From positions 124,001 to 188,000 of the forward strand of contig NZ_WIDQ01000004.1 of assembly GCF_009495745.1 (NCBI RefSeq): a stretch of DNA of 64,000 nucleotides, given 5' to 3'. The translations under genes and the position numbers were made by a program. Under the pieces are notes generated by a model. That model did no database searches. It saw only the letters and a program-made list of their open reading frames with translations, and had not been told where the DNA came from. Every line of letters starts with the position of its first letter. Position 1 is the first letter of the stretch. Positions 53,779 through 61,313 of this stretch are shown here, piece after piece. Source of the stretch: Niveispirillum sp. SYP-B3756 (GTDB lineage Bacteria > Pseudomonadota > Alphaproteobacteria > Azospirillales > Azospirillaceae).

Positions 53779-54366
53779 ATGATGCTGCGCAGCTTGTTGG
53801 CTTTGTCCGTTCTGCTGCTGCCCGCGCTTTCGGCGGCCGCGGCAGACAATGTACCGGCGGCGCAGCCTTCCCCCGCCTGTGCACTGGCTGAAACCTATCT
53901 GCTGTCCTTCCCTGTTGTCCAAAATGGTGGACCCGTCGTTTTCTCCGAGGAGGATCAAGGGGGACCGCGGGAGGATGGCCGCCTGGAATGGCGAGACATG
54001 GGGGCTGAGGGGGCAGAACCTAAGCCGATCGCGGGGCCGCCGAATGAATTAATTTCCGGCTTGCGGGCCGGTGGTGGTGCCAGCGCGATCAAGCACTGCG
54101 CCAATGTGCGTAAGCTTCTTGATAGCAAAGGCATCCGTTATGGCGAAGATGCTGTAAACTCAGGTAGTTCATCAAACGGGGCGCTATTTAAATCTGCGAT
54201 ATTGGGAATTTCCCTGCCGGTTATCAGCAAGGATGGCAACGAAGCCGTATTGGTGGAGAGTTTTTCTGCCGGTATGCTTCTGGGCAGGGGAAATGTTACT
54301 TATCTAAAGCGTCAGGCAGATGGCAAGTGGCAGGCAATTGGAGAAGCGATGCTCTGGGTGTCGTAA
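53779..54366 (+). CDS. Secreted protein of unknown function
   Basis: This 195-residue protein starts two bases after the purF stop, with a signal peptide (about 1-22, LSALSAAAADN region). The mature part has two cysteines (in PACALAE and KHCANVRK), and a C-terminal segment NVTYLKRQADGKWQAIGEAM resembles the end of small secreted enzyme-inhibitor or lipocalin-like proteins, but I cannot name a family. Codon use is less GC-biased than purF, so it may be an accessory gene. Confidence 0.7.
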   Translation: MMLRSLLALSVLLLPALSAAAADNVPAAQPSPACALAETYLLSFPVVQNGGPVVFSEEDQGGPREDGRLEWRDMGAEGAEPKPIAGPPNELISGLRAGGGASAIKHCANVRKLLDSKGIRYGEDAVNSGSSSNGALFKSAILGISLPVISKDGNEAVLVESFSAGMLLGRGNVTYLKRQADGKWQAIGEAMLWVS

Positions 54367-54472
54367 TCCTCCCACCAGGGCTACCCCGCTAACCGATTGA
54401 TATTGATTGATCTAGGCAAAATCTGCCCGGTTTTTTGGTCCGTCCTTTGCATATCCGTTTCGGGAGAGGTAT

Positions 54473-55006
54473 GTGAAGGAGCTACACGTGACAGCCATCG
54501 GATCATCGTCCCCAAGCGGGACTAGCATCTATAGCAGCCATATGATCGCCCCATCCGGCGCGCGGATACTGACCGGTGAGGCAAAGGAAAAGGCCAGCGC
54601 GGAATCAGAAGCGTTCACCAAGGCGCACGCTCATTTAGGCGCTGCGGACTATATCAAGGCGATGATGGAGAATTCGGAGAGCAAGTCTTCGGAGATGCTG
54701 GCGTCCGGTTTCGCCACGACCAGTATCAAGGTTCGGTTTCAGGATCACATCTACAATCTGGCCGGCACACCGCTGGACCTGTCCAAGCTGAGCATGTCCC
54801 GGGAAGCCCCCACCGACGTGCAGCAGGTGGAAAATATACCCTTGCATGAGAACGTGCAGGCCGAATTGCTGAGTTTCCAGGAGATGGGGGGCGATAACGC
54901 CCAGACCGCTACCAGCCTGGACCTGCCGGCCACTCAGATACGGACATTGTCGCGGGCGGACTTGTCATTCAATCTGTTGAATGATCGGTTGCGACAGGTT
55001 GGGTAG
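54473..55006 (+). CDS. Protein of unknown function
   Basis: This is 177 residues from the GTG at 54473, which follows GGAGAGG; an ATG two bases earlier is immediately closed by TGA. The product is hydrophilic and Ser-rich, with no signal peptide or membrane helix; visible segments include SSHMIAPSGARILTGEAKEKA and NIPLHENVQAELLSFQEM. I do not recognise the family. It converges on the chemoreceptor gene. Confidence 0.55.
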   Translation: MKELHVTAIGSSSPSGTSIYSSHMIAPSGARILTGEAKEKASAESEAFTKAHAHLGAADYIKAMMENSESKSSEMLASGFATTSIKVRFQDHIYNLAGTPLDLSKLSMSREAPTDVQQVENIPLHENVQAELLSFQEMGGDNAQTATSLDLPATQIRTLSRADLSFNLLNDRLRQVG

Positions 55007-55054
55007 GAACGGAGCCGGTGGATTGTCTCCACCGGCCTTCTCGTCGCTTTTGCA

Positions 55055-56734
55055 TCAGCCCCGGACCTGGGACAGGAAGCCCTGGATTTGCCCATCCAGC
55101 GCGTCGGAACGCTGGTTAAGGCTGCCGGAAGCCTCGTTCACCCGGTGCGATGCTGCCTTGGTGGCGTTGGCACCCTGCAACACGTGATCCACGCGTTCGG
55201 CTACCTGCCGGGTGCTGTCACTGGTATATTGCACGCTTTCGACGATCTCTTGCGTCATCCGGGACTGCTGCTTCACGGCGCCAGCGATGGTCATACCGGC
55301 GGCACGGATATCGCTGATCCGGTCGGTAATGGCGCTCAAGGCTGCCACCGTATCTTTGGTGACCTGCTGGATGTCACCCACCTGGGTCGCTATTTCATTT
55401 GTGGCTTCTGCAGTTTGCCGCGCCAGTGCCTTCACTTCGCTTGCCACGACGGCAAAGCCCTTACCGGCCTCCCCGGCGCGGGCCGCCTCAATGGTGGCGT
55501 TAAGCGCCAGCAGGTTGGTCTGGCTGGCAATTTCGCTGATCAATTGCACCACGGTGCCGATCTTGTCCGCAGCCCCCGCCAGCCCCTGTACCAGATGATC
55601 CGTGCGTCCAGCTTCATGAACCGCCTGTTCGGCAATGCTGGCCGAATGATCGACCCGATCGCTGATTTCCCGGATGCTGGCAGAAAGCTGATCGGTTGCC
55701 CCGGCCACATGGCCTACCTGACGGCTGGCATTGGCGATGGCATCGGCCATATTGGTCACGGCGGCACGGGTATCGTCGGCCACCCGTTCCATGTCACCAG
55801 CCGTGGCTTGTAATTCCTGCACGGCCGACAGGGTTTCCCGCAAGGAGGCTGTGGCTTCTGTATCGAAGCGGGTGGAGAGCTTCTCCAACCGGCTGGCCCT
55901 TTCACGCTCCGCCTGGGCTGTGGCTTCTGTTCGGGCCTGTAATTCCCGCCGTTCCTGCTCATTTCCTACCAGGATTGACAGGGCCTGTGACAGCCGCCCG
56001 ATCTCGTCAGACCGTCCGCTGAGTGCCCTATCCACCTGTACTCCACTCTCTCCGGCAATCAGCCGGTGGGTCACATTCGCCAAATCAACCAGAGGACGCG
56101 CGATACGGCCGCTGATGAAATGGTTGACCGCCAGAACGGCGATAATCAGGGCCAAAATGGTGCCGCCGACCATGGCATAGGTGAGCAGGATGGCGCGATT
56201 GACGGACTGTTCGTCATTGCCGATCCGGGCGGCCTGGGCGGCCTGCAGCTTACCCACGATCTCTTCCATCGCGGCGGCGGACCGTTCCAACGCTCCCATG
56301 AAAGCCAATGTTGTGGAGACATCACCATCGATTACGTCAGTGAGGTCACGGCTTTTGCTGACATATTTCTTGGCGGCGGCGCTGAAGGGATCACCCAGAT
56401 CTGTCAGGCCATTATTGCTGATCACCTCCCGCAACAGAGGCAGATCGCGTTCCAGCGCATCGGTCAATGCCAGGACCTGCCTTTTCTGTGCGGCGACCTT
56501 TTCCGGTCCCATATCTGTCGCGGCCAACGCCACCAGATGGTAGAGCGCCTTGCGCTGTTGCGGCAGACGGACCAGAAAGCCATTCACGGCGCTTTCATCT
56601 TGCAGCACCGTGCCAAAAACCGTGCTGATTCGCTTGTCGATGCCACTGACCGCCACGATTTGGACAGAGCCGAGCCCGACCATCGCAATGGCGAGAAACA
56701 GGAAATAAAGGACGATTTTTCGGGCAATCGACAT
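55055..56734 (-). CDS. Methyl-accepting chemotaxis protein
   Basis: This 559-residue chemoreceptor has an N-terminal transmembrane helix, a periplasmic four-helix-type sensor (about 35-190), a second helix (about 190-215) and a HAMP domain. The cytoplasmic signalling tip is [24 protein letters not shown] with methylation helices on both sides. It would control CheA. The gene follows a secreted Cache-domain protein gene on the same strand, 87 bases apart, so the pair may sense a ligand together. Confidence 0.93.
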   Translation of the reverse strand: MSIARKIVLYFLFLAIAMVGLGSVQIVAVSGIDKRISTVFGTVLQDESAVNGFLVRLPQQRKALYHLVALAATDMGPEKVAAQKRQVLALTDALERDLPLLREVISNNGLTDLGDPFSAAAKKYVSKSRDLTDVIDGDVSTTLAFMGALERSAAAMEEIVGKLQAAQAARIGNDEQSVNRAILLTYAMVGGTILALIIAVLAVNHFISGRIARPLVDLANVTHRLIAGESGVQVDRALSGRSDEIGRLSQALSILVGNEQERRELQARTEATAQAERERASRLEKLSTRFDTEATASLRETLSAVQELQATAGDMERVADDTRAAVTNMADAIANASRQVGHVAGATDQLSASIREISDRVDHSASIAEQAVHEAGRTDHLVQGLAGAADKIGTVVQLISEIASQTNLLALNATIEAARAGEAGKGFAVVASEVKALARQTAEATNEIATQVGDIQQVTKDTVAALSAITDRISDIRAAGMTIAGAVKQQSRMTQEIVESVQYTSDSTRQVAERVDHVLQGANATKAASHRVNEASGSLNQRSDALDGQIQGFLSQVRG

Positions 56735-56821
56735 GGCTTACCTCACGCAACAGAACTGGTCACCCTCAGGTGCGAATAATCAAGGTGGAGCACCCTGAAG
56801 ACGGATGCTCCGCCACGAAAA

Positions 56822-57286
56822 TCATTTTTTGTAGATACCTGCACATACCGCTAGGTTACTTTCAACCTGACAGTACATTTCCTTCGGCTCTACTTTCTTA
56901 CTGGTGGGGTTGGTGAATTTGTATTCTTGCCAGAAGCTCTTGTTGGTTTTGGCCATATCCATGCGTTCTTTGATATAGAGCTTGCCGTCTATATCCTCTG
57001 CGTCGATCAGATCTTTGCCGATGAGTTTTTCATTGGCCCCATGGGCCAAGCATTTTCCGTTGAGGTCATAGACAACGACATAAAGGTCGCGGTCCGAAAA
57101 AGATCCGCCCTTCGTGGAGAAATCGGTGAAGGCTTTCTCCTGACCGGCGCTGGCAAGGTGCTTGGCGGCCCGTTGCACCATGGCCACGGCTTCGTCGCGG
57201 GTGGCATTTCCTTCCGCTGCCAGGGCTGGCTGGCCCGCCCATAACAGGCTGCCGACGGTCAGGACGGTGAGAAGGGACGCTCGCAT
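56822..57286 (-). CDS. Secreted single-Cache-domain protein
   Basis: This is 154 residues from the ATG at 57286, with a signal peptide ending near ALAAE. The mature protein is one small Cache-type sensor domain: FTDFSTKGGSFSDRDLYVVVYDLNGKCLAHG and KLIGKDLIDAEDIDGK are typical. Stand-alone secreted Cache proteins occur next to chemoreceptors or cytochrome systems. It is likely co-transcribed with the chemoreceptor downstream and may present a ligand to it; that is inference. Confidence 0.82.
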   Translation of the reverse strand: MRASLLTVLTVGSLLWAGQPALAAEGNATRDEAVAMVQRAAKHLASAGQEKAFTDFSTKGGSFSDRDLYVVVYDLNGKCLAHGANEKLIGKDLIDAEDIDGKLYIKERMDMAKTNKSFWQEYKFTNPTSKKVEPKEMYCQVESNLAVCAGIYKK

Positions 57287-57405
57287 GACAATCTCCTTGG
57301 GATTATGGTTTAGCGCGATCCCAAGGTTACCCGCTGACAAGCGCTTCCTGTTCTGACCTTTGGAATAGATAGTCTTTTGAACTTTTATCCGCTGATACTC
57401 ATTCG

Positions 57406-57520
57406 CATTGCTCGAAACCCACAGGTTTTGAGCAATGCCTTCAATCGCCGGTGGCAACATGCCAACGGCGTGGTTTCACGCGGCGCGGGCCGGGTGGCAG
57501 CGGCTACCGCCGTACCAAAC
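57406..57520 (+). repeat. Dispersed multi-hairpin element, degenerate copy R5
   Basis: Hairpin H1 pairs CATTGCTC (57406-57413) with GAGCAATG (57430-57437) plus an inner AAACC/GGTTT stem. The linker (CCTTCAATCGCCGG), a TGGCA/TGCCA hairpin, the TGGTTTCACGCGGC box and CGCCGTACCAAA follow in family order. The terminal H2 stem is decayed. It has the same orientation as R3 and lies just upstream of the lysozyme-toxin gene. Confidence 0.7.
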
Positions 57521-57656
57521 GGCTGGAACTGTCCCACAAGGCCGTACCCGTACCATCGTTGCCCCTGGTGCCGTGCGCGCCGGCCTGTGGGGCGGGCAGG
57601 CCGCCCGGCGGGGCTTTACAGCATGGATGATGTGCTGGGGCTGTGAGCAGCCACGC

Positions 57657-57683
57657 TTGACCATGCTCCGGTTATAGGATAAT
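57657..57683 (+). promoter_or_regulatory. Likely housekeeping promoter of the lysozyme-toxin gene
   Basis: TTGACC (57657-57662) and GATAAT (57678-57683) are close to sigma-70 consensus; the spacer is 15 bases (16 if the -10 is read as ATAATT), slightly short. Transcription would begin a few bases before the terminator at 57697. Confidence 0.5.
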
Positions 57684-57696
57684 TTTCCTTGAAACT

Positions 57697-57728
57697 GCCC
57701 GCCCCACGCCTGTGGGGCGGGCTTTTTT
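57697..57728 (+). terminator. Perfect intrinsic terminator just before the toxin start codon
   Basis: GCCCGCCCCA (57697-57706) pairs perfectly with TGGGGCGGGC (57713-57722), six-base loop, followed by six T (57723-57728). Only 17 bases separate the T-run from the ATG at 57746, and they hold the ribosome-binding site TGGAGAAA. No promoter fits between, so full-length mRNA requires read-through. Confidence 0.88.
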
Positions 57729-57745
57729 GTTTCTGGAGAAAGCCG

Positions 57746-58861
57746 ATGGAACTGGAGCTGAAGCGGGCCGTCGCCCGCAATGTTGATGCCGACCCCAATG
57801 ACGTTCTGAACCTGAAGCGGGTGCTGAACCGTCTGGGCCATTATCTGCCCGACGATCTGATCGGCATGACCCGCTTTGCCGAAACCCGCCTGTTTGAGGC
57901 GATTGAGGCGTTCCAGCGCCTGACCGGGCTGACCCCGACCGGGCAGGTCAAACCCGATGATGAGACGGTCCAGACCCTGCAGGAATATCTGGCCCGGACA
58001 TCCGGCAATGATCGCTATATCTGGCGGACGGTACGGGATGACCGCGTCCGCCCCAGCCACGCGGCGCGGGAAGGCAAGCTGTTCCGCTGGAAAGCCTGGC
58101 CCGAACCGGGGGAGGAGGAACATTGCCGCTGCTGGGCGGAGCTGGTGGATGCGGTGGCATCACGGGATGGGGTGGCGGCTGCGGGCGCCGCCGGGAAAAC
58201 CGCCAAGGATGATGAGCCGCCTTGTTTCCAGGGGCCATGGCTGGATGAGGCGGTGGAAATGTTGGTGCAGCATGAAAAGGCATACAACTATCCGTATGGT
58301 GACTCTCTCGGGTTTATCACTGTGGGCGTTGGCGCGAACGTTAATCAATGGGACCAGTTCAAATCCCTGCCATGGCGGATGGAAACTGAAGATGGGCGTT
58401 TTGCCACTCTCGCAGAGGTAACGGATGGGTATGAGAAGTTAAGAAAATTTATTGATGACGCACGGGCAGAAGCTGAAAAAAATGGTGAGGAAAAGATCAA
58501 TTACCTTGCGAAAAAATATAAAAAAATTACCCAATTAAAATTGTCGAGTTCAGATTATAAGAAAATGCTCAAGGATAGTGTTCAGCAATTTGAAAAGGAC
58601 CTCAGGAAAAAATTCTCCGGATTCTCCTGTTTCCCCGCCCCGGCGAAAATCGTATTGATGGATATGATCTATAATATTGGTACGACCAAATTTAATGCTG
58701 AAAAATGGAAAAAGCTCTTTGCGGCGGTTGTCGCCAGAGACTGGGCCGCAGCTGCTCAGGAAAGTAACAGAAGAGCAGTTTCTGAAGAACGTAACCAAGC
58801 GGCACGCACCTATTTTGAAAGGGCAAAATTTTTAGAAGATGAAAGCAAAATAAAATCTTAA
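57746..58861 (+). CDS. Polymorphic-toxin-like protein: PG-binding-like + MuF-type motif + T4-type lysozyme domain
   Basis: This is 371 residues. Residues 15-82 resemble a peptidoglycan-binding domain (VLNLKRVLNRLGHYLP, AFQRLTGLTPTGQV). Residues 92-131 carry a phage Mu F/SPP1 gp7-type motif (RTVRDDRVRPSHAAREGK, then HCRCWAE), a known trafficking module of polymorphic toxins. Residues 170-360 form a GH24-like lysozyme: Glu177, Asp186 and Thr192 reproduce the Glu-x8-Asp-x5-Thr spacing of T4 lysozyme, and a DMIYNIGTTKFN block matches its C-terminal lobe. The lysozyme part is strongly AT-rich, the N-terminal part is not, suggesting domain replacement. No signal peptide is seen, so delivery would need a secretion system or lysis. 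The facing four-gene array may encode immunity. Confidence 0.78.
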   Translation: MELELKRAVARNVDADPNDVLNLKRVLNRLGHYLPDDLIGMTRFAETRLFEAIEAFQRLTGLTPTGQVKPDDETVQTLQEYLARTSGNDRYIWRTVRDDRVRPSHAAREGKLFRWKAWPEPGEEEHCRCWAELVDAVASRDGVAAAGAAGKTAKDDEPPCFQGPWLDEAVEMLVQHEKAYNYPYGDSLGFITVGVGANVNQWDQFKSLPWRMETEDGRFATLAEVTDGYEKLRKFIDDARAEAEKNGEEKINYLAKKYKKITQLKLSSSDYKKMLKDSVQQFEKDLRKKFSGFSCFPAPAKIVLMDMIYNIGTTKFNAEKWKKLFAAVVARDWAAAAQESNRRAVSEERNQAARTYFERAKFLEDESKIKS

Positions 58862-58923
58862 TAAAGTGAAGGGCCATTGTGAAATTATCATCAATGGCCC
58901 TTAGAGAAAAATTCTCCCAAAAA

Positions 58924-59445
58924 TCACCTGTCATGGAACTCTGTATCTATATATCCACATTTTGATTTCGGATTTTCTATAATATAAAATCTTTTTTCGT
59001 CTTTTATCAATTCATTCCACCCATCCTGAAGGCATTCTAATTTCTCGGTACTTGACATGTAAATGCGACCGATATGAGTTTTTATAAATCCAAGAGCATC
59101 TTTTTTGTGTAGGCGTTCCGAGTATAGCTGAAAAAACTGCTGCTCCTCTTCTCCATGGGGATGCCAACGGATCGTGCAATGGAAAGTCGCATAGCGCCGG
59201 TCCCCCTGGTCCCCTTGATCGAGCAACTGGCAATCGGCTTTGTCCCCATTCTCCCAGGTCCAACCCGTCGCACTGATGGTAACGCGTCCGCCAGCTTCCC
59301 CAGACTTACCGACGGGGAGCCAGACGCCGCAGAAGGAACGCTCGGCCAGTCCGCAGTCTTTGGGGGAATGGTCGGCGGCACGGGCAGGCCCAGACAGGGC
59401 AGAGAGGACGAAGAGCGAAAGGGCTATGGCGAAAAGGGTCTTCAT
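58924..59445 (-). CDS. Secreted six-cysteine protein, paralogue 1 (candidate immunity factor)
   Basis: This 173-residue protein has a signal peptide (1-23, ending PARA). Six cysteines (31, 39, 72, 90, 138, 163) are conserved in all four paralogues and could form three disulfides in the periplasm. The core FCGVWLPVGKSGEAGGRVTI and WTWENGDKADCQLLDQGDQG is almost identical in paralogues 2 and 3; residues 109-130 are unrelated between them. It is the last gene of the array and converges on the toxin gene, 62 bases apart. I know no named family; a small beta-rich fold is likely. Immunity to the lysozyme toxin is inferred from location, export and copy number. Confidence 0.75.
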   Translation of the reverse strand: MKTLFAIALSLFVLSALSGPARAADHSPKDCGLAERSFCGVWLPVGKSGEAGGRVTISATGWTWENGDKADCQLLDQGDQGDRRYATFHCTIRWHPHGEEEQQFFQLYSERLHKKDALGFIKTHIGRIYMSSTEKLECLQDGWNELIKDEKRFYIIENPKSKCGYIDTEFHDR

Positions 59446-59513
59446 TTTGTCTCAACCTTTCATGGATGTCAGGGTTAGGTGCTGTTCTCGAGGAAGATGA
59501 TTTATATTTTTAA

Positions 59514-60035
59514 TTACTTAGCATATGAGTAAGTTGTGACACGGCCACAGTTTGAACTTGGTTTCATTTTAATAAATACTGCCTTTCTATCTTCAAGCAT
59601 CTCATTCCACCCATCTAGAAGGCATGTCAGGCTTTTTGATTTTGACATGTGAAAACTGTTGTTATTGGAATGATGTGATATGCCTTCCTCTGGTGTGAAA
59701 AGTATTTTTTTATATAATCGCATAAATTGCTCTTCTTCTTTCCCATTATATTTCCAAATGATTGTACAGCGAAAGGTCGCATAATGCCGATCCCCCTGGT
59801 TCCCTTGATCGAGCAACTGGCAATCAGCTTTGTCCCCATTCTCCCAAGTCCAATTTGTGGCATTGATGGTGACACGTCCTGCAGCTTCTTCCCCTTTACC
59901 TATCGGCTGCCAGACACCGCAGAAAAAACTCTCCGTCAGTCCGCAGCCGGCGGGGGATTGGTCGGCCGCGCTGGCAAGCTCAGGCAGGGCAGTGGGGGCA
60001 AGGAGTAATAGAATGGTGGTGAACAAGCTCTTCAT
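59514..60035 (-). CDS. Secreted six-cysteine protein, paralogue 2 (candidate immunity factor)
   Basis: This is 173 residues from the ATG at 60035, with a signal peptide (1-24, ending ELASA). It aligns without gaps to paralogue 1 over its full length: Cys31, 39, 72, 90, 138, 163 and Trp42, 62, 64, 94, 143 coincide. Residues 109-130 (KKILFTPEEGISHHSNNNSF) differ completely. The 3' third is AT-rich. The start is 74 bases after the end of the interrupted paralogue 3, and 68 bases separate it from paralogue 1, so the array is probably one transcript. Confidence 0.75.
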   Translation of the reverse strand: MKSLFTTILLLLAPTALPELASAADQSPAGCGLTESFFCGVWQPIGKGEEAAGRVTINATNWTWENGDKADCQLLDQGNQGDRHYATFRCTIIWKYNGKEEEQFMRLYKKILFTPEEGISHHSNNNSFHMSKSKSLTCLLDGWNEMLEDRKAVFIKMKPSSNCGRVTTYSYAK

Positions 60036-60109
60036 TTTATCTCGTTCCATCATGGATATCTGGATCATGTATATTTATGGAATGAAATAATTTCTCCGTT
60101 ATCTGAATA

Positions 60110-60631
60110 TTATTTCACGTATGAATAAGTTGTCACCCTGCCACATTTTGATTTTGGTCTCATTTTGATGATTATCGAGTTTTTATCTTCCAGCATTTCA
60201 TTTCATCCATCCAGAAGGCAGTCTAATTTCTGTGCTCCCGACATGTGAATGCCGGGGTGAGCGGAATAAGAAGAGGAACTTTGTTGAGGGTGATCTAAGG
60301 GATCAGAATATAATCGAACGAACTGCTGCTCTTCTTTTCCGTTGGGTTGTCAACGAATGGTACAGTGGAAAGTGGCGTAATGCCGATTTTCCTGGTCCCC
60401 TTGATCGAGCAACTGGCAATCAGCTTTGTCCCCGTTCTCCCAAGTCCAGCCTGTGGCATGGATGGTTACAGGTCCGGCCCCTTCTGCTCCCTTACCTACA
60501 GGAAGCCAGACACCACAGAAAAAGCTGTTGGCCAACCCGCACGTCGGAGGAGGCGCCTCAGCAGGCGCGGGTGTGCTTGACAGGGCAAAAATAATCAGAT
60601 GGATAAATGAGATTGAAATTAATATTTTCAC
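60110..60631 (-). pseudogene. Six-cysteine paralogue 3, interrupted by two TGA codons at Trp positions
   Basis: The frame runs from ATG at 60631 to TAA at 60110-60112. It is 174 codons, the same as paralogues 1 and 2, without any indel. It is closed only by TGA at codon 94 (60350-60352) and TGA at codon 143 (60203-60205). Both codons encode Trp (TGG) in paralogues 1 and 2. All six cysteines and the other Trp codons are intact, and the C-terminal end (SKCGRVTTYSYVK) is nearly the same as in paralogue 2. Either two G-to-A changes inactivated it very recently, or it makes a 93-residue truncated product, or TGA is read through. The first is the simplest. Confidence 0.85.
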
Positions 60632-60641
60632 GCTTAATGCC

Positions 60642-61154
60642 CTATCTGAAGTATATCATTGTCGTAATGCCGCAGAATTTAGATTCTGGTTGTGTTGAAA
60701 TTCTAATGCTATTATTATTTATTAATTCTGCCCACCCGGAAAACAGACAGTCTAATTTATCGGCGATTGATATGTTCAGTCCGGTCATCGGGGTGGCAAT
60801 CGCGGAGCCAGCAGGGCTTGCCGGCAGTGGATAAAGCAGGACGAACTCCTGCTCCACCATGCCGTCACCATCATAGCGGTAATTGCAGCGGAAAGCCGCG
60901 TAGGGCCGGCCGGCGCGTTCCCCTTCGTCCAGCAGCAGGCATTCTGCCCTGTCCTTATTTTCCCAGGTCCAGACACCATTTTCGATGGTCACGCGCCCTC
61001 CGGCTTCCGAGCCTTTTCCGGACGGCTGCCAGACACCACAGAAATAGCTGTTGGCCAGCCCGCAGCCGGGCACCGGCGATTCCGTGGCGGTGGCGCGGGG
61101 TGACAGGCCGGCAGCAGCCAGAAGCCCAAGCCCGAAGAGCAACAGAAGCCGCAT
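60642..61154 (-). CDS. Secreted six-cysteine protein, paralogue 4 (candidate immunity factor)
   Basis: This is 170 residues from the ATG at 61154, with a signal peptide (about 1-24). It is the most diverged member: Cys31, 39, 72, 90, 136, 161 and the blocks CGLANSYFCGVWQPSGKG and VWTWENKDRAECLLLDEG are kept. Codon 94 is Tyr rather than Trp. It is the first gene of the array, and paralogue 3 begins ten bases after its stop. Its composition is closer to the host than that of paralogues 1-3, so it may be the oldest copy. Confidence 0.72.
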   Translation of the reverse strand: MRLLLLFGLGLLAAAGLSPRATATESPVPGCGLANSYFCGVWQPSGKGSEAGGRVTIENGVWTWENKDRAECLLLDEGERAGRPYAAFRCNYRYDGDGMVEQEFVLLYPLPASPAGSAIATPMTGLNISIADKLDCLFSGWAELINNNSIRISTQPESKFCGITTMIYFR

Positions 61155-61234
61155 GAATGATCCCCACTTCCCCCATATGGTGAAGCATCTTGCAGGCATG
61201 ATTTATCAGTTGCAAGTGATGATCTTCGCACAAC

Positions 61235-61261
61235 AAAAAACCCGGCGGATCGCTCCGCCGG
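61235..61261 (-). terminator. Intrinsic terminator on the minus strand, downstream of acnA
   Basis: CCGGCGGA (61242-61249) pairs with TCCGCCGG (61254-61261), four-base loop. On the minus strand six T follow (A-run 61235-61240). It ends transcription arriving from acnA and repeat R3, so the six-cysteine array needs its own promoter in 61155-61234. A second nine-pair hairpin lies at 61279-61300. Confidence 0.8.
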
Positions 61262-61313
61262 CCTCTTCTGTGCCAAACACCGCCGGGTTGCCCCGGCGGT
61301 ATATGATCAAAAC

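Noticed and set aside
60110-60631. TGA read as Trp throughout this genome.
   Set aside because: Many well-conserved genes in the window end with TGA at the expected place (for example ubiA, rsmE and the pepF-like gene), so TGA is a normal stop codon.
57746-61154. A prophage remnant, because the toxin carries a phage Mu F-type motif and a T4-type lysozyme domain.
   Set aside because: No capsid, portal, tail, integrase or terminase gene is nearby. The motif is used in polymorphic toxins, and the neighbours are exported paralogues rather than phage genes.
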